Source: Clostridia bacterium (lineage in GTDB: Bacteria; Bacillota; Clostridia; CAKSNL01; HGM11501). From it: a stretch of 5,157 nucleotides of DNA. Of the stretch, positions 1 to 5,157 are shown in pieces (within the stretch, counting starts at the first letter, position 1; every line of letters starts with the position of its first letter). Made by a program: the position numbers and the translations under genes. Location: NCBI GenBank assembly GCA_030535815.1, contig JAUNRD010000160.1:1-5157 (forward strand). The letters run 5' to 3'. The notes beneath the pieces are model-generated. The model was not told the DNA's origin and did no database searches. It was given only the letters and a program-made list of their open reading frames with translations.

Positions 1-1
1 T

Positions 2-1120
2 ATGAAATGGTCGAGAGAAGATTATCTGGATTTAATGACATTTAAAGGAGGAAACCGTCCTATGTTTTCCGAGCTTTTCGGACCACTTATAGGACTTGAT
101 GAAGAGTGGAGAAGAGACGGGGCAACGGAAGATGAAATAAATATGTATGCATTTGACTTTGATTATGTGCCTTTTATTCATTGCGGTGCAAATACCGATA
201 TGTTCGGAGCAGAAAGATCAGTGGTAATTGAAGATAATGCAGAATACAGAATTGAACGGGACGGGATAGGACGTGTGACAAAGCTCTGCAAGAAAACTGC
301 TACAATTCCGCTTCCTGTAAAGTACCCCGTAACCGATATGGACAGCTGGCAGAAAATAAAGCATTTTTATACATTTGACGAAAGAAGAATTGATGAAGAA
401 AGGCTTAAGGCATCTGAAAATGCACAAAAATCGGGAAGCGTGGTGCTTGCAAGCATCCCGGGCGGATTTGACCTTCCCCGTGAGCTTATGGGAGAAGAAG
501 GCTGCTGTATTACCTATTATGAAGAGCCGGAGCTTATGGAGGATATAATTGCAACTGCAACTGATACGGCATTCAAGGTACTTGACAGAGTAAGCGACAA
601 AATTATAATTGACTGCCTTTGCGTGCACGAGGATATGGCAGGTAAAAGCGGACCTATAATCGGACCTTCGCTGATTGAAGAATATATAAAGCCTTATTAC
701 AGAAAAGTGTGGGATATGCTTGAAAGCAAGGGGAGAAAGCTTTTCAGTATGGACAGCGACGGAAATATCACTCCCGTAATGGATGCGTATATTGATGCAG
801 GAATAAATGTTTTCCTGCCTATGGAGCCTGCGGCTGGAATGGATATGGTTGCTTTAAGGGAGAAATACGGAAACAAAGTTGCTTTCAAGGGCGGAATTGA
901 TAAGCACGTTCTCCGTAAAAGCAAGGAGGATATAAGGAAAGAGCTTGAATATAAGCTTCAGCCGTCAATGTATAACGGTACGGTTTTTTCCCTCGATCAC
1001 CGCATACCCAACGGCACTCCCATTGATAACTATCGCTATTATGTAAAAACCGCCCGTGAAATTTTAGGTTTGCCCGGAATAAAATCCAAAAACAGAGGAT
1101 GGGGCAGAATGGCGTTTTGA
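2..1120 (+). CDS. UroD-fold protein, non-HxC subgroup (methyltransferase-related)
   Basis: The 372-aa product has the uroporphyrinogen decarboxylase / methylcobamide:CoM methyltransferase (UroD, TIM-barrel) fold signature. Visible landmarks are the N-terminal F-K-G-G-N-R-P segment (family position of the usual 'DRxP'), V-H-E-D-M-A-G around H209-D211 followed by 'GPIIGPSLIEEYIKPYY', S-M-D-S-D-G-N at 249-255, G-G-I-D-K at 297-301 and D332-H333. The position where MtaA/MtbA-type enzymes carry the zinc ligands H-x-C-G reads M-D-S-D-G instead, so it is probably not a classical zinc methyltransferase. True haem-pathway HemE is unlikely given the sequence divergence and neighbours. ATG at 2 is used because it keeps the conserved N-terminal segment, but the window begins one base earlier, so the ribosome-binding site is unseen and a longer N-terminus is possible. 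It lies 14 nt upstream of the glycosidase gene, so the two are probably co-transcribed. Substrate unknown; a role in corrinoid-linked methyl transfer is inferred. Confidence 0.8.
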   Translation: MKWSREDYLDLMTFKGGNRPMFSELFGPLIGLDEEWRRDGATEDEINMYAFDFDYVPFIHCGANTDMFGAERSVVIEDNAEYRIERDGIGRVTKLCKKTATIPLPVKYPVTDMDSWQKIKHFYTFDERRIDEERLKASENAQKSGSVVLASIPGGFDLPRELMGEEGCCITYYEEPELMEDIIATATDTAFKVLDRVSDKIIIDCLCVHEDMAGKSGPIIGPSLIEEYIKPYYRKVWDMLESKGRKLFSMDSDGNITPVMDAYIDAGINVFLPMEPAAGMDMVALREKYGNKVAFKGGIDKHVLRKSKEDIRKELEYKLQPSMYNGTVFSLDHRIPNGTPIDNYRYYVKTAREILGLPGIKSKNRGWGRMAF

Positions 1121-1124
1121 TTAC

Positions 1125-1130
1125 GGAGGA
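1125..1130 (+). promoter_or_regulatory. Ribosome-binding site of the GH36-like gene
   Basis: GGAGGA lies 4 nt before ATG 1135, directly after the TGA of the upstream gene. It selects ATG 1135 over the in-frame ATG at 1099, which falls inside the upstream coding sequence, would add 12 residues and has no comparable Shine-Dalgarno. Confidence 0.8.
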
Positions 1131-1134
1131 TATT

Positions 1135-2805
1135 ATGAGAGATTTTTATTACATTGAAAATGAAACTCTTGCCTTAAAAAACGGACTTATGAAAATTAAA
1201 GGCGTTAAAGATGCAAAATGGGCAAAAGAAGACGGAAACGGACTTTCGCTACCCTTTGTAAAGGTTAAGGCAGAAAGTTCGGAATATATTATGTGGGAAG
1301 ACCTTCCGCTTATTTATATAAAAGAATGGAAAGGCGGAATAATCACTTCGCTGAAGGGTGAGCATACCACTCTTAAAACGGTGAAGCTTCACGCAAATAC
1401 CGATAATAACGATACCCTTGCAACAAGTGAGGAAGCAGACGTTTATAAAGGTGCGGTTTACGGTGAAAAAAAGGGAGACCTTTTCTTTTTTGAAGATAAC
1501 GAAACGGGAAAAGCGCTTGTCATAATATCGGAAACTCCCGATTATGAGTGCGGAACGCTTTCGGTAAAGGATAAAAATGTATTTTTTGAAAACGGCGGAA
1601 ACGGTGTAGCTTTAGGCTTATGCGAAAAAGGAATGTGCGAATATTTTGTAAGGGAGTATTACCGCCATGCAAGAAAAAGTGAGCCTCTTTTTACAATGGG
1701 AAACATATGGGGCGGCGGAAACGGACGAAAGTGCGCCAACTTTGATTTTATGAAGAGGGAAATTGATGCCGCAAAAGAAATGGAGGTTGATGCGGTGCAG
1801 ATTGATGACGGCTGGCAAGTTGGAAGCACCCTTGACCTTACTCGACGTGACGAGCTTGACAGAAGGTGCTTTTACGGGAATTTCTGGGAGGTGAATAAAG
1901 AAAATTTTCCCGGAGGTATGAAAAAAATAGCCGACTATGCAAAGGAAAAAGGCATAATTCCCGGACTTTGGTTTGCGCCTGACAGCCATGATAATTTTTA
2001 TCTTATGGAAAGGGATGCGGAAATCCTTGAAAAAGCATATTCCGAATGGGGCTTTAAGCTGTTTAAGCTTGACATGCTGTGGGTGAGCAATCCCGAAGAA
2101 AAACAGCGTTTCCGTGAATTGCTCGAAAAAATTTATTCATTCGGAAAGGATGTTTCCGTTCAGCTTGACGTGACAATGAATCTTCGGACAAACTACCTTT
2201 GGGGAAAAGAGTTCGGAACGGTGTTTGTTGAAAACAGGTATACTCATACGGGAGTCTATTTTCCTCACAGAACGCTTAAAAATGTGTGGACAATAGGAAA
2301 ATATATTCCGCTTTCAAAGCTTCAGTTTGAAATACCCGATCCTGACAGAAATCCCGATAAGTATGATGAAAACGATATTTTTGCACCAAAGAACTACGAT
2401 ATGGATTATCTTTTTGCAACGGTAATGCTTTCAAATCCTCTTTTCTGGATGGAAATGCAGAATCTGTCTGAAAAGAGGAAGGAGGAGCTTAGGAGAATAG
2501 TTCCGGTGTGGAAGGAAATGAGAGATTTTCTGGGAAAGGCTGATATTGAGCCTGTGGGAGATAAACCGTCGGGAAGAAGCCATACGGGATTTATTATAAG
2601 AGAGGAGAAAAAAGCAAAATATCTCCTTTTATTCCGTGAAGAAACAGAAAAAGAAGGGGCAAGATTTAAGGCAGATATAAGCTGTGCCGATGCAAATAAT
2701 TTTACAATCCTTGCATCAAATGGAAATTTCGGCGTGGAAATTTCAGAAGGAGAAATAGCATTTACCTCGGATAAACCGAAAAGCTATGCTTTAATAAAGC
2801 TTTAA
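1135..2805 (+). CDS. GH36-like glycoside hydrolase (alpha-galactosidase/melibiase-like)
   Basis: A 556-aa protein with a beta-rich N-terminal region (about 1-185), a TIM-barrel catalytic domain (about 190-480) and a C-terminal beta domain ending near 556. The barrel has clan GH-D marks: 'MGNIWGGGNGR' near 192, V-Q-I-D-D-G-W-Q at 221-228, F-P-G-G followed by 'KKIADYAKEKGIIPGLWFAPD', and F-K-L-D-M-L with D313 in the place of the GH36 catalytic nucleophile (usual K-W-D). The usual GH36 acid/base region is replaced by V-F-V-E-N-R-Y-T, with E366 53 residues after D313, so this is a divergent branch. No signal peptide is visible at the N-terminus (M-R-D-F-Y-Y), which suggests a cytoplasmic enzyme acting on imported oligosaccharides or glycosides. 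It follows the UroD-like gene by 14 nt. Exact sugar specificity cannot be assigned; alpha-galactosidase is the nearest family label, not a proven activity. Confidence 0.8.
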   Translation: MRDFYYIENETLALKNGLMKIKGVKDAKWAKEDGNGLSLPFVKVKAESSEYIMWEDLPLIYIKEWKGGIITSLKGEHTTLKTVKLHANTDNNDTLATSEEADVYKGAVYGEKKGDLFFFEDNETGKALVIISETPDYECGTLSVKDKNVFFENGGNGVALGLCEKGMCEYFVREYYRHARKSEPLFTMGNIWGGGNGRKCANFDFMKREIDAAKEMEVDAVQIDDGWQVGSTLDLTRRDELDRRCFYGNFWEVNKENFPGGMKKIADYAKEKGIIPGLWFAPDSHDNFYLMERDAEILEKAYSEWGFKLFKLDMLWVSNPEEKQRFRELLEKIYSFGKDVSVQLDVTMNLRTNYLWGKEFGTVFVENRYTHTGVYFPHRTLKNVWTIGKYIPLSKLQFEIPDPDRNPDKYDENDIFAPKNYDMDYLFATVMLSNPLFWMEMQNLSEKRKEELRRIVPVWKEMRDFLGKADIEPVGDKPSGRSHTGFIIREEKKAKYLLLFREETEKEGARFKADISCADANNFTILASNGNFGVEISEGEIAFTSDKPKSYALIKL

Positions 2806-2852
2806 TTACCCCATGGCTTAACTGATTATATGGTTTTGTTTTGGAATAAGAA

Positions 2853-2916
2853 AACTTTACAATAAAACCCTATTTACTATATTTGCAATGTGTGCTAAAA
2901 TCAATATTGTAAAGTT
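2853..2916. repeat. Perfect 12-bp inverted repeat flanking the promoter (candidate operator)
   Basis: AACTTTACAATA at 2853-2864 and its exact reverse complement TATTGTAAAGTT at 2905-2916 are separated by 40 bp. The arm centres are 52 bp apart, close to five helical turns, so both arms would face the same side of the DNA. The arms bracket the best -35/-10 candidates, one upstream of the promoter core and one near the predicted start of transcription. This is the arrangement expected for paired regulator-binding sites. No T-run follows the right arm, so it is not a terminator. The AraC-family protein encoded at 4008 is the obvious candidate ligand, but this is inference. Confidence 0.6.
2856..2901 (+). 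promoter_or_regulatory. Candidate sigma-A promoter(s) for the second UroD-like gene
   Basis: Two overlapping sigma-A-like promoters can be drawn. One is TTTACT (2873-2878), a 17-nt spacer and TAAAAT (2896-2901) with an extended -10 TG at 2893-2894, giving a start near 2908. The other is TTTACA (2856-2861), a 16-nt spacer and TATATT (2878-2883), giving a start near 2890. The second one's -35 overlaps the left arm of the inverted repeat. Both precede ATG 2934 by a short leader. The extended -10 version is slightly favoured. The assignment rests on sequence match only. Confidence 0.5.
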
Positions 2917-2920
2917 GCAA

Positions 2921-2926
2921 AAGGGG
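2921..2926 (+). promoter_or_regulatory. Ribosome-binding site of the second UroD-like gene
   Basis: AAGGGG lies 7 nt upstream of ATG 2934 and supports that start codon. It sits 5 nt after the right arm of the inverted repeat, so a protein bound there would be close to the translation start as well as the promoter. Confidence 0.65.
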
Positions 2927-2933
2927 TGTTTTT

Positions 2934-3989
2934 ATGAAACTTTCGGATTATACAAAAAGCCTGCTTTCAGACATTGAAAAAAGAATCGATCCCGATACTG
3001 AGGAGGATTATCTTAAACAATGGAAAGAATTCTGGGACGGAGAAAATGAAGATATAATATTCACGCCGGAAAGAAAAAAGACCAGCCAATCGGGAATAGA
3101 GATAAAAGGGATACATATAAACGATGCGATAGACGACCTTGAGCTTATGCTTATGGCGCAGCTTGCGGGAGTAAGCCGTGCACTTTCCACTAAAACGGAA
3201 GCGTTGTCCCTTCGTGCAAATTACGGAACGGGAATAATGACATCGCTTTTCGGAGCGGAGCTTTTTGTAATGCCGAGGGAAACGGCAACTCTTCCTACCA
3301 CAAAAAGCTTTAATGACACGGACAAGATACGGGAAATTGCATCACGGGGAATTCCTGATATAAAAAGTGCTCTCGGACAAAAGGTGTTTGATTTCGGAGA
3401 GATGTATCTTGAAGCTGTAAAAGACTATCCTAAGATTTCAAAATATGTATTTATGTATCATCCGGACACACAAGGGCCTCTTGATATAGCTGAGCTTTTG
3501 TGGGGAAGCGAAATGTTTTACGAGCTTTATGACGATCCTGATTTTGTTCATGAGTTTATGGGGATAATTACCGAAACCTACAAAAAAATGATTGATAAAT
3601 GGTTTCTGATGTATCCTCCGCAGGAACTTAATGCCCATTGGGGGCTTATGATGAAGGGCAATGTTTTAATAAGAGATGACAGCGCTGTAAACCTTTCGCC
3701 GGAGCTGTATGAAGAATTTGCTCTTCGCTATGATGCACATCTTCTTGATTATTACGGATCCGGGGCGGTTCACTATTGCGGAAGAGGGGACCATTTTGTA
3801 GAAATACTGGCAAAGGAAAAAAATCTTACCGGAATAAACCTTTCTCAGCCTGAGCTTAATAATATGGAAAAAATTTATGAGGCAGCAAGCAAAAACGGGA
3901 AAAAGATAATGATGTTGCCGACAGCGGCCTGCCGTATTTATATGGAAAAGGAAAATCCCGTGCGGGGAATGATAAGCGGCAAAATCTGA
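2934..3989 (+). CDS. UroD-fold methyltransferase-like protein with HxCG motif
   Basis: A 351-aa UroD-superfamily protein. Supporting features are 'TQGPLDIAELLWG' around 179-191 with D200-D201-P202 shortly after (the GP...D-P-E/D signature of UroD-type methyltransferases), A-V-H-Y-C-G-R-G-D-H around H280 and C282, and G-I-N-L-S-Q-P-E about 20 residues later. In MtaA/MtbA-type corrinoid methyltransferases an H-x-C plus a later Cys bind catalytic zinc. Here H280, C282 and possibly C333 could do so, although the gap to C333 (51 residues) is shorter than I recall for MtaA/MtbA. The first 110 residues are less typical and carry the poly-acidic 'DPDTEEDYLKQW' segment. The protein is clearly a distant paralogue of the one at 2-1120, not a duplicate. 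It has its own promoter region and is followed after 18 nt by the AraC/corrinoid reading frame, which makes methyl transfer to or from that corrinoid protein the likely job. Substrate unknown. Confidence 0.8.
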   Translation: MKLSDYTKSLLSDIEKRIDPDTEEDYLKQWKEFWDGENEDIIFTPERKKTSQSGIEIKGIHINDAIDDLELMLMAQLAGVSRALSTKTEALSLRANYGTGIMTSLFGAELFVMPRETATLPTTKSFNDTDKIREIASRGIPDIKSALGQKVFDFGEMYLEAVKDYPKISKYVFMYHPDTQGPLDIAELLWGSEMFYELYDDPDFVHEFMGIITETYKKMIDKWFLMYPPQELNAHWGLMMKGNVLIRDDSAVNLSPELYEEFALRYDAHLLDYYGSGAVHYCGRGDHFVEILAKEKNLTGINLSQPELNNMEKIYEAASKNGKKIMMLPTAACRIYMEKENPVRGMISGKI

Positions 3990-3994
3990 TAAAA

Positions 3995-4000
3995 GGGGAG
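3995..4000 (+). promoter_or_regulatory. Ribosome-binding site fixing the TTG start of the AraC gene
   Basis: GGGGAG is 7 nt upstream of TTG 4008. In the same frame TGA (3987), TAA (3990) and TAG (4002) stand just upstream, so the reading frame cannot start earlier. The next in-frame ATG (4251) would delete most of the cupin domain. TTG 4008 is therefore the start. Confidence 0.75.
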
Positions 4001-4007
4001 ATAGTGC

Positions 4008-5157
4008 TTGTTCGGTAAAAACACGGTTTTACAGAAAGATGTTATCCATAATAAAATATATAACTCCGAGGAACCGTTTTCGGGACTTGTAATCGGTGAA
4101 AAGGTGGAAATAAGTCTGGTTACCGGCGGCAGCGGAATAATCAGGATATTAAACGAAGCTTATGAATGCTCTGCAGGAGATTTGTATATTCTGGGCAGCG
4201 GAATTCCTCACGGGTATTTTGCAAAAAATGAAACTGAAAAACCGGAGGTAATGCACCTTTCGTTTGTGCCGTCGGATATTTTTTCGGGAAGTGAGGCTTT
4301 TGCGGACAGTAAGGATTATTGCTGTGGGGTATTCAGGGATGCGACGAATATTTCCTATGCAATGATGAATTCGGAAGCCACGGGAGAATTGAACAGAATT
4401 TGTGAAGCTATTTCAAAAGAGCTTGCGGAAAAAAAGCTTAAGTGGAAGGAAGCTGTTAAGTCAAATATAACATTACTTCTTATAACTCTGAGCCGCTATA
4501 TAGATATGGAGGACACCGCTAAGGTAAGCCATCCTAAAGAATGGGCTTTGGTTTCTGCGGCAATGCGCGAGGCGGTAAAGCGGTGCGGTGATTCTGATAT
4601 GACTCTTGAAAGCGTAGCATCAAAGCTTTTTATAAGTAAATCCCATTTAAGCAGAATATTTAAGGCTGTTACCGGCGAAAATTTTGCGGATTATGTAAGA
4701 AATTTGAGAATCAGTACGGCGTGTAATCTTTTAAAGAGCACAAATCTTACAAATGAAGAAATTGTAAGGCAGTGCGGACTTAAGGATGTTCCTTCGTTTT
4801 ACAAATTATTTAAGCTGGCGGTAGGACAAACGCCATATCAATACAGAATGTCACAACAAACATACAGAGGAGAGAATATGATGAGTATATATAATGAAAT
4901 TTCTGAAAATTTACAGAAGGGAAGAGCAAAGGCCGTTAAGGAACTTGTTGTAAAAGCAGTTGAAGACGGGCTTCCTGCAGCACAGATATTAAACGAAGCT
5001 CTTTTAGCGGGAATAAGCATTGTAGGAGAAAGGTTTAAAAAGAACGAGGTTTACGTTCCTGAAGTTTTAGTTGCTGCAAGAGCAATGAATATGGGGGTTG
5101 AAGTGTTAAATCATCTTCTTAAAGAAGAAGGGATTTGGGTATCAGGAAAGGTATGTC
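4008..5157 (+). CDS. AraC-family regulator, reading frame continuous with a corrinoid-protein cap domain (3' end beyond window)
   Basis: From TTG 4008 the frame is open to the window end (383 codons, no stop). Residues about 20-95 form a cupin-type sensor domain ('GSGIIRILNEAYECSAGD' followed by I-P-H-G near 70), and 100-175 a helical linker. Residues 179-280 form an AraC/XylS DNA-binding domain with two helix-turn-helix units: first 'TLESVASKLFISKSHLSRIF' ending at T-G 222-223, second from N249 through 'VPSFYKLFKLAVGQTPYQYR' to R280. This is a full-length AraC regulator. Ten residues later the same frame enters M291-M292-S-I-Y-N, the start of a B12-binding cap domain (see the separate entry). 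The regulator probably controls this locus, perhaps through the inverted repeat at 2853-2916, with a sugar or a related small molecule as effector; this is inferred. Whether the cell makes one fused protein, two proteins or both is open: a strong internal ribosome-binding site lies at the junction, and a one-base indel would restore a stop. AraC assignment is very sure; the fusion is not. Confidence 0.85.
   Translation, partial: MFGKNTVLQKDVIHNKIYNSEEPFSGLVIGEKVEISLVTGGSGIIRILNEAYECSAGDLYILGSGIPHGYFAKNETEKPEVMHLSFVPSDIFSGSEAFADSKDYCCGVFRDATNISYAMMNSEATGELNRICEAISKELAEKKLKWKEAVKSNITLLLITLSRYIDMEDTAKVSHPKEWALVSAAMREAVKRCGDSDMTLESVASKLFISKSHLSRIFKAVTGENFADYVRNLRISTACNLLKSTNLTNEEIVRQCGLKDVPSFYKLFKLAVGQTPYQYRMSQQTYRGENMMSIYNEISENLQKGRAKAVKELVVKAVEDGLPAAQILNEALLAGISIVGERFKKNEVYVPEVLVAARAMNMGVEVLNHLLKEEGIWVSGKVC
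4145..5000 (+). repeat. 16-nt exact direct repeat (4145-4160 and 4985-5000)
   Basis: GATATTAAACGAAGCT occurs twice, 840 bp apart and in the same codon phase, encoding I-L-N-E-A both in the cupin domain of the AraC part and in the corrinoid cap. Flanking bases differ on both sides. It is probably chance aided by shared codon preference, but a repeat this long could promote deletion or assembly errors. Confidence 0.5.
4868..4872 (+). promoter_or_regulatory. Internal ribosome-binding site for the corrinoid protein
   Basis: AGGAG within the run AGAGGAGAG (4866-4874) lies 5 nt before ATG 4878 and 8 nt before the adjacent ATG 4881. Its position exactly at the start of the corrinoid-protein homology argues that this protein is, or recently was, translated separately from the AraC regulator. 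Confidence 0.7.
4878..5157 (+). CDS. Methyltransferase-type corrinoid (B12-binding) protein, N-terminal cap domain, partial
   Basis: The 93 visible codons match the four-helix cap domain (B12-binding_2 type) of MtaC/MtbC/MttC-like corrinoid proteins, which carry the methyl group on cobalamin between two methyltransferases. Diagnostic stretches are M-S-I-Y-N-E-I-S at the start, 'GLPAAQILNEALLAGISIVG' in the middle, then K-K-N-E-V-Y-V-P-E-V-L and 'AARAMNMGVEVLNHLL'. Final W-V-S-G-K-V is where such proteins enter the Rossmann domain. The cobalt-ligand motif D-x-H-x-x-G would come about 10 residues beyond the window and is not seen. ATG 4878 or 4881 would be the start if translated alone (Shine-Dalgarno at 4868). 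The same codons are also in frame with the AraC gene upstream without a stop. The neighbouring HxCG UroD-like protein is the likely methyltransferase partner. Confidence 0.8.
   Translation, partial: MMSIYNEISENLQKGRAKAVKELVVKAVEDGLPAAQILNEALLAGISIVGERFKKNEVYVPEVLVAARAMNMGVEVLNHLLKEEGIWVSGKVC

Noticed and set aside
44..64. AAAGGAGG followed 10 nt later by in-frame ATG 62, a possible alternative start for the first UroD-like gene.
   Set aside because: It would remove the F-K-G-G-N-R-P segment that matches the conserved UroD-family N-terminus. The motif is explained by the Lys-Gly-Gly codons, so ATG 2 is kept.
218..628. Antisense open frames of 60-136 codons (218-628, 697-924, 1618-1989, 3008-3190, 3438-3638 and 4838-5020 on the minus strand).
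   Set aside because: Each lies opposite a well-supported plus-strand gene, has no recognisable protein family and shows composition expected of a reverse-strand shadow.
1099..1134. ATG 1099 as the start of the GH36-like gene, overlapping the upstream gene.
   Set aside because: ATG 1135 has an ideal GGAGG site immediately upstream and begins after the upstream stop; the extra 12 residues look like out-of-frame coding sequence.
2780..2840. Possible rho-independent terminator after the GH36-like gene (AAAGC-TAT-GCTTT at 2780-2792; CCAT/ATGG arms around 2810-2833 before a T-rich stretch).
   Set aside because: Stems are only 4-5 bp, AT-rich or interrupted, and no clean U-run follows. Transcription may read through into the next gene.
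2882..2921. TTTGCAA (2882-2888) and TTGCAAA (2915-2921) as a second operator pair.
   Set aside because: Arms are only 7 bp and built on the self-palindromic TTGCAA in AT-rich DNA; chance is a sufficient explanation.
2806..2933. Cobalamin riboswitch upstream of the second UroD-like gene.
   Set aside because: The gap is only 128 nt, the predicted leader is about 25-45 nt, and no B12-box or multi-stem architecture is visible.

Overview
The window looks like a low-to-moderate-GC Firmicute, probably an anaerobic member of the Clostridia. Clues are the strong GGAGG/GGGGAG ribosome-binding sites, frequent AGA/AGG and ATA codons, A-rich coding sequence, a TTG start, and methyl-corrinoid family proteins typical of anaerobes. 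This is an inference; no rRNA or other marker gene is present. All genes are on the plus strand and tightly packed.

Layout. Positions 2-1120 encode a uroporphyrinogen-decarboxylase-fold (UroD-like) protein of a subgroup without the zinc HxC motif. A 14-nt gap leads to 1135-2805, a GH36-like (clan GH-D, alpha-galactosidase/melibiase-like) glycosidase. A 128-nt intergenic region (2806-2933) follows. It holds candidate sigma-A promoters framed by a perfect 12-bp inverted repeat whose arms lie 52 bp apart. Next is a second, divergent UroD-like protein (2934-3989) that does carry an H-x-C-G motif, as in zinc-dependent corrinoid methyltransferases. Eighteen nt later an AraC-family regulator starts at TTG 4008. 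Its frame never closes: it runs without a stop into the helical cap domain of a methyltransferase-type corrinoid (B12) protein and leaves the window at 5157.

How the genes may work together. UroD-fold methyltransferases and small corrinoid proteins are known partners in methyl-transfer systems acting on methanol, methylamines, methyl halides and aryl methyl ethers. Finding such components beside a glycosidase and a cupin-type AraC regulator (a class that often senses sugars) suggests a locus for using a methylated glycoside or O-methyl sugar. In that model the glycosidase frees the sugar, and a UroD-like enzyme with the corrinoid protein moves the methyl group, ultimately to a folate. The substrate cannot be read from this sequence.

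The most interesting signal is the uninterrupted AraC-to-corrinoid-cap reading frame. It could be a genuine regulator/B12-protein fusion, loosely analogous to the MerR-B12 sensor CarH. It could also be two normally separate genes joined by a lost stop or a sequencing indel, because a strong Shine-Dalgarno and a double ATG sit exactly at the junction.
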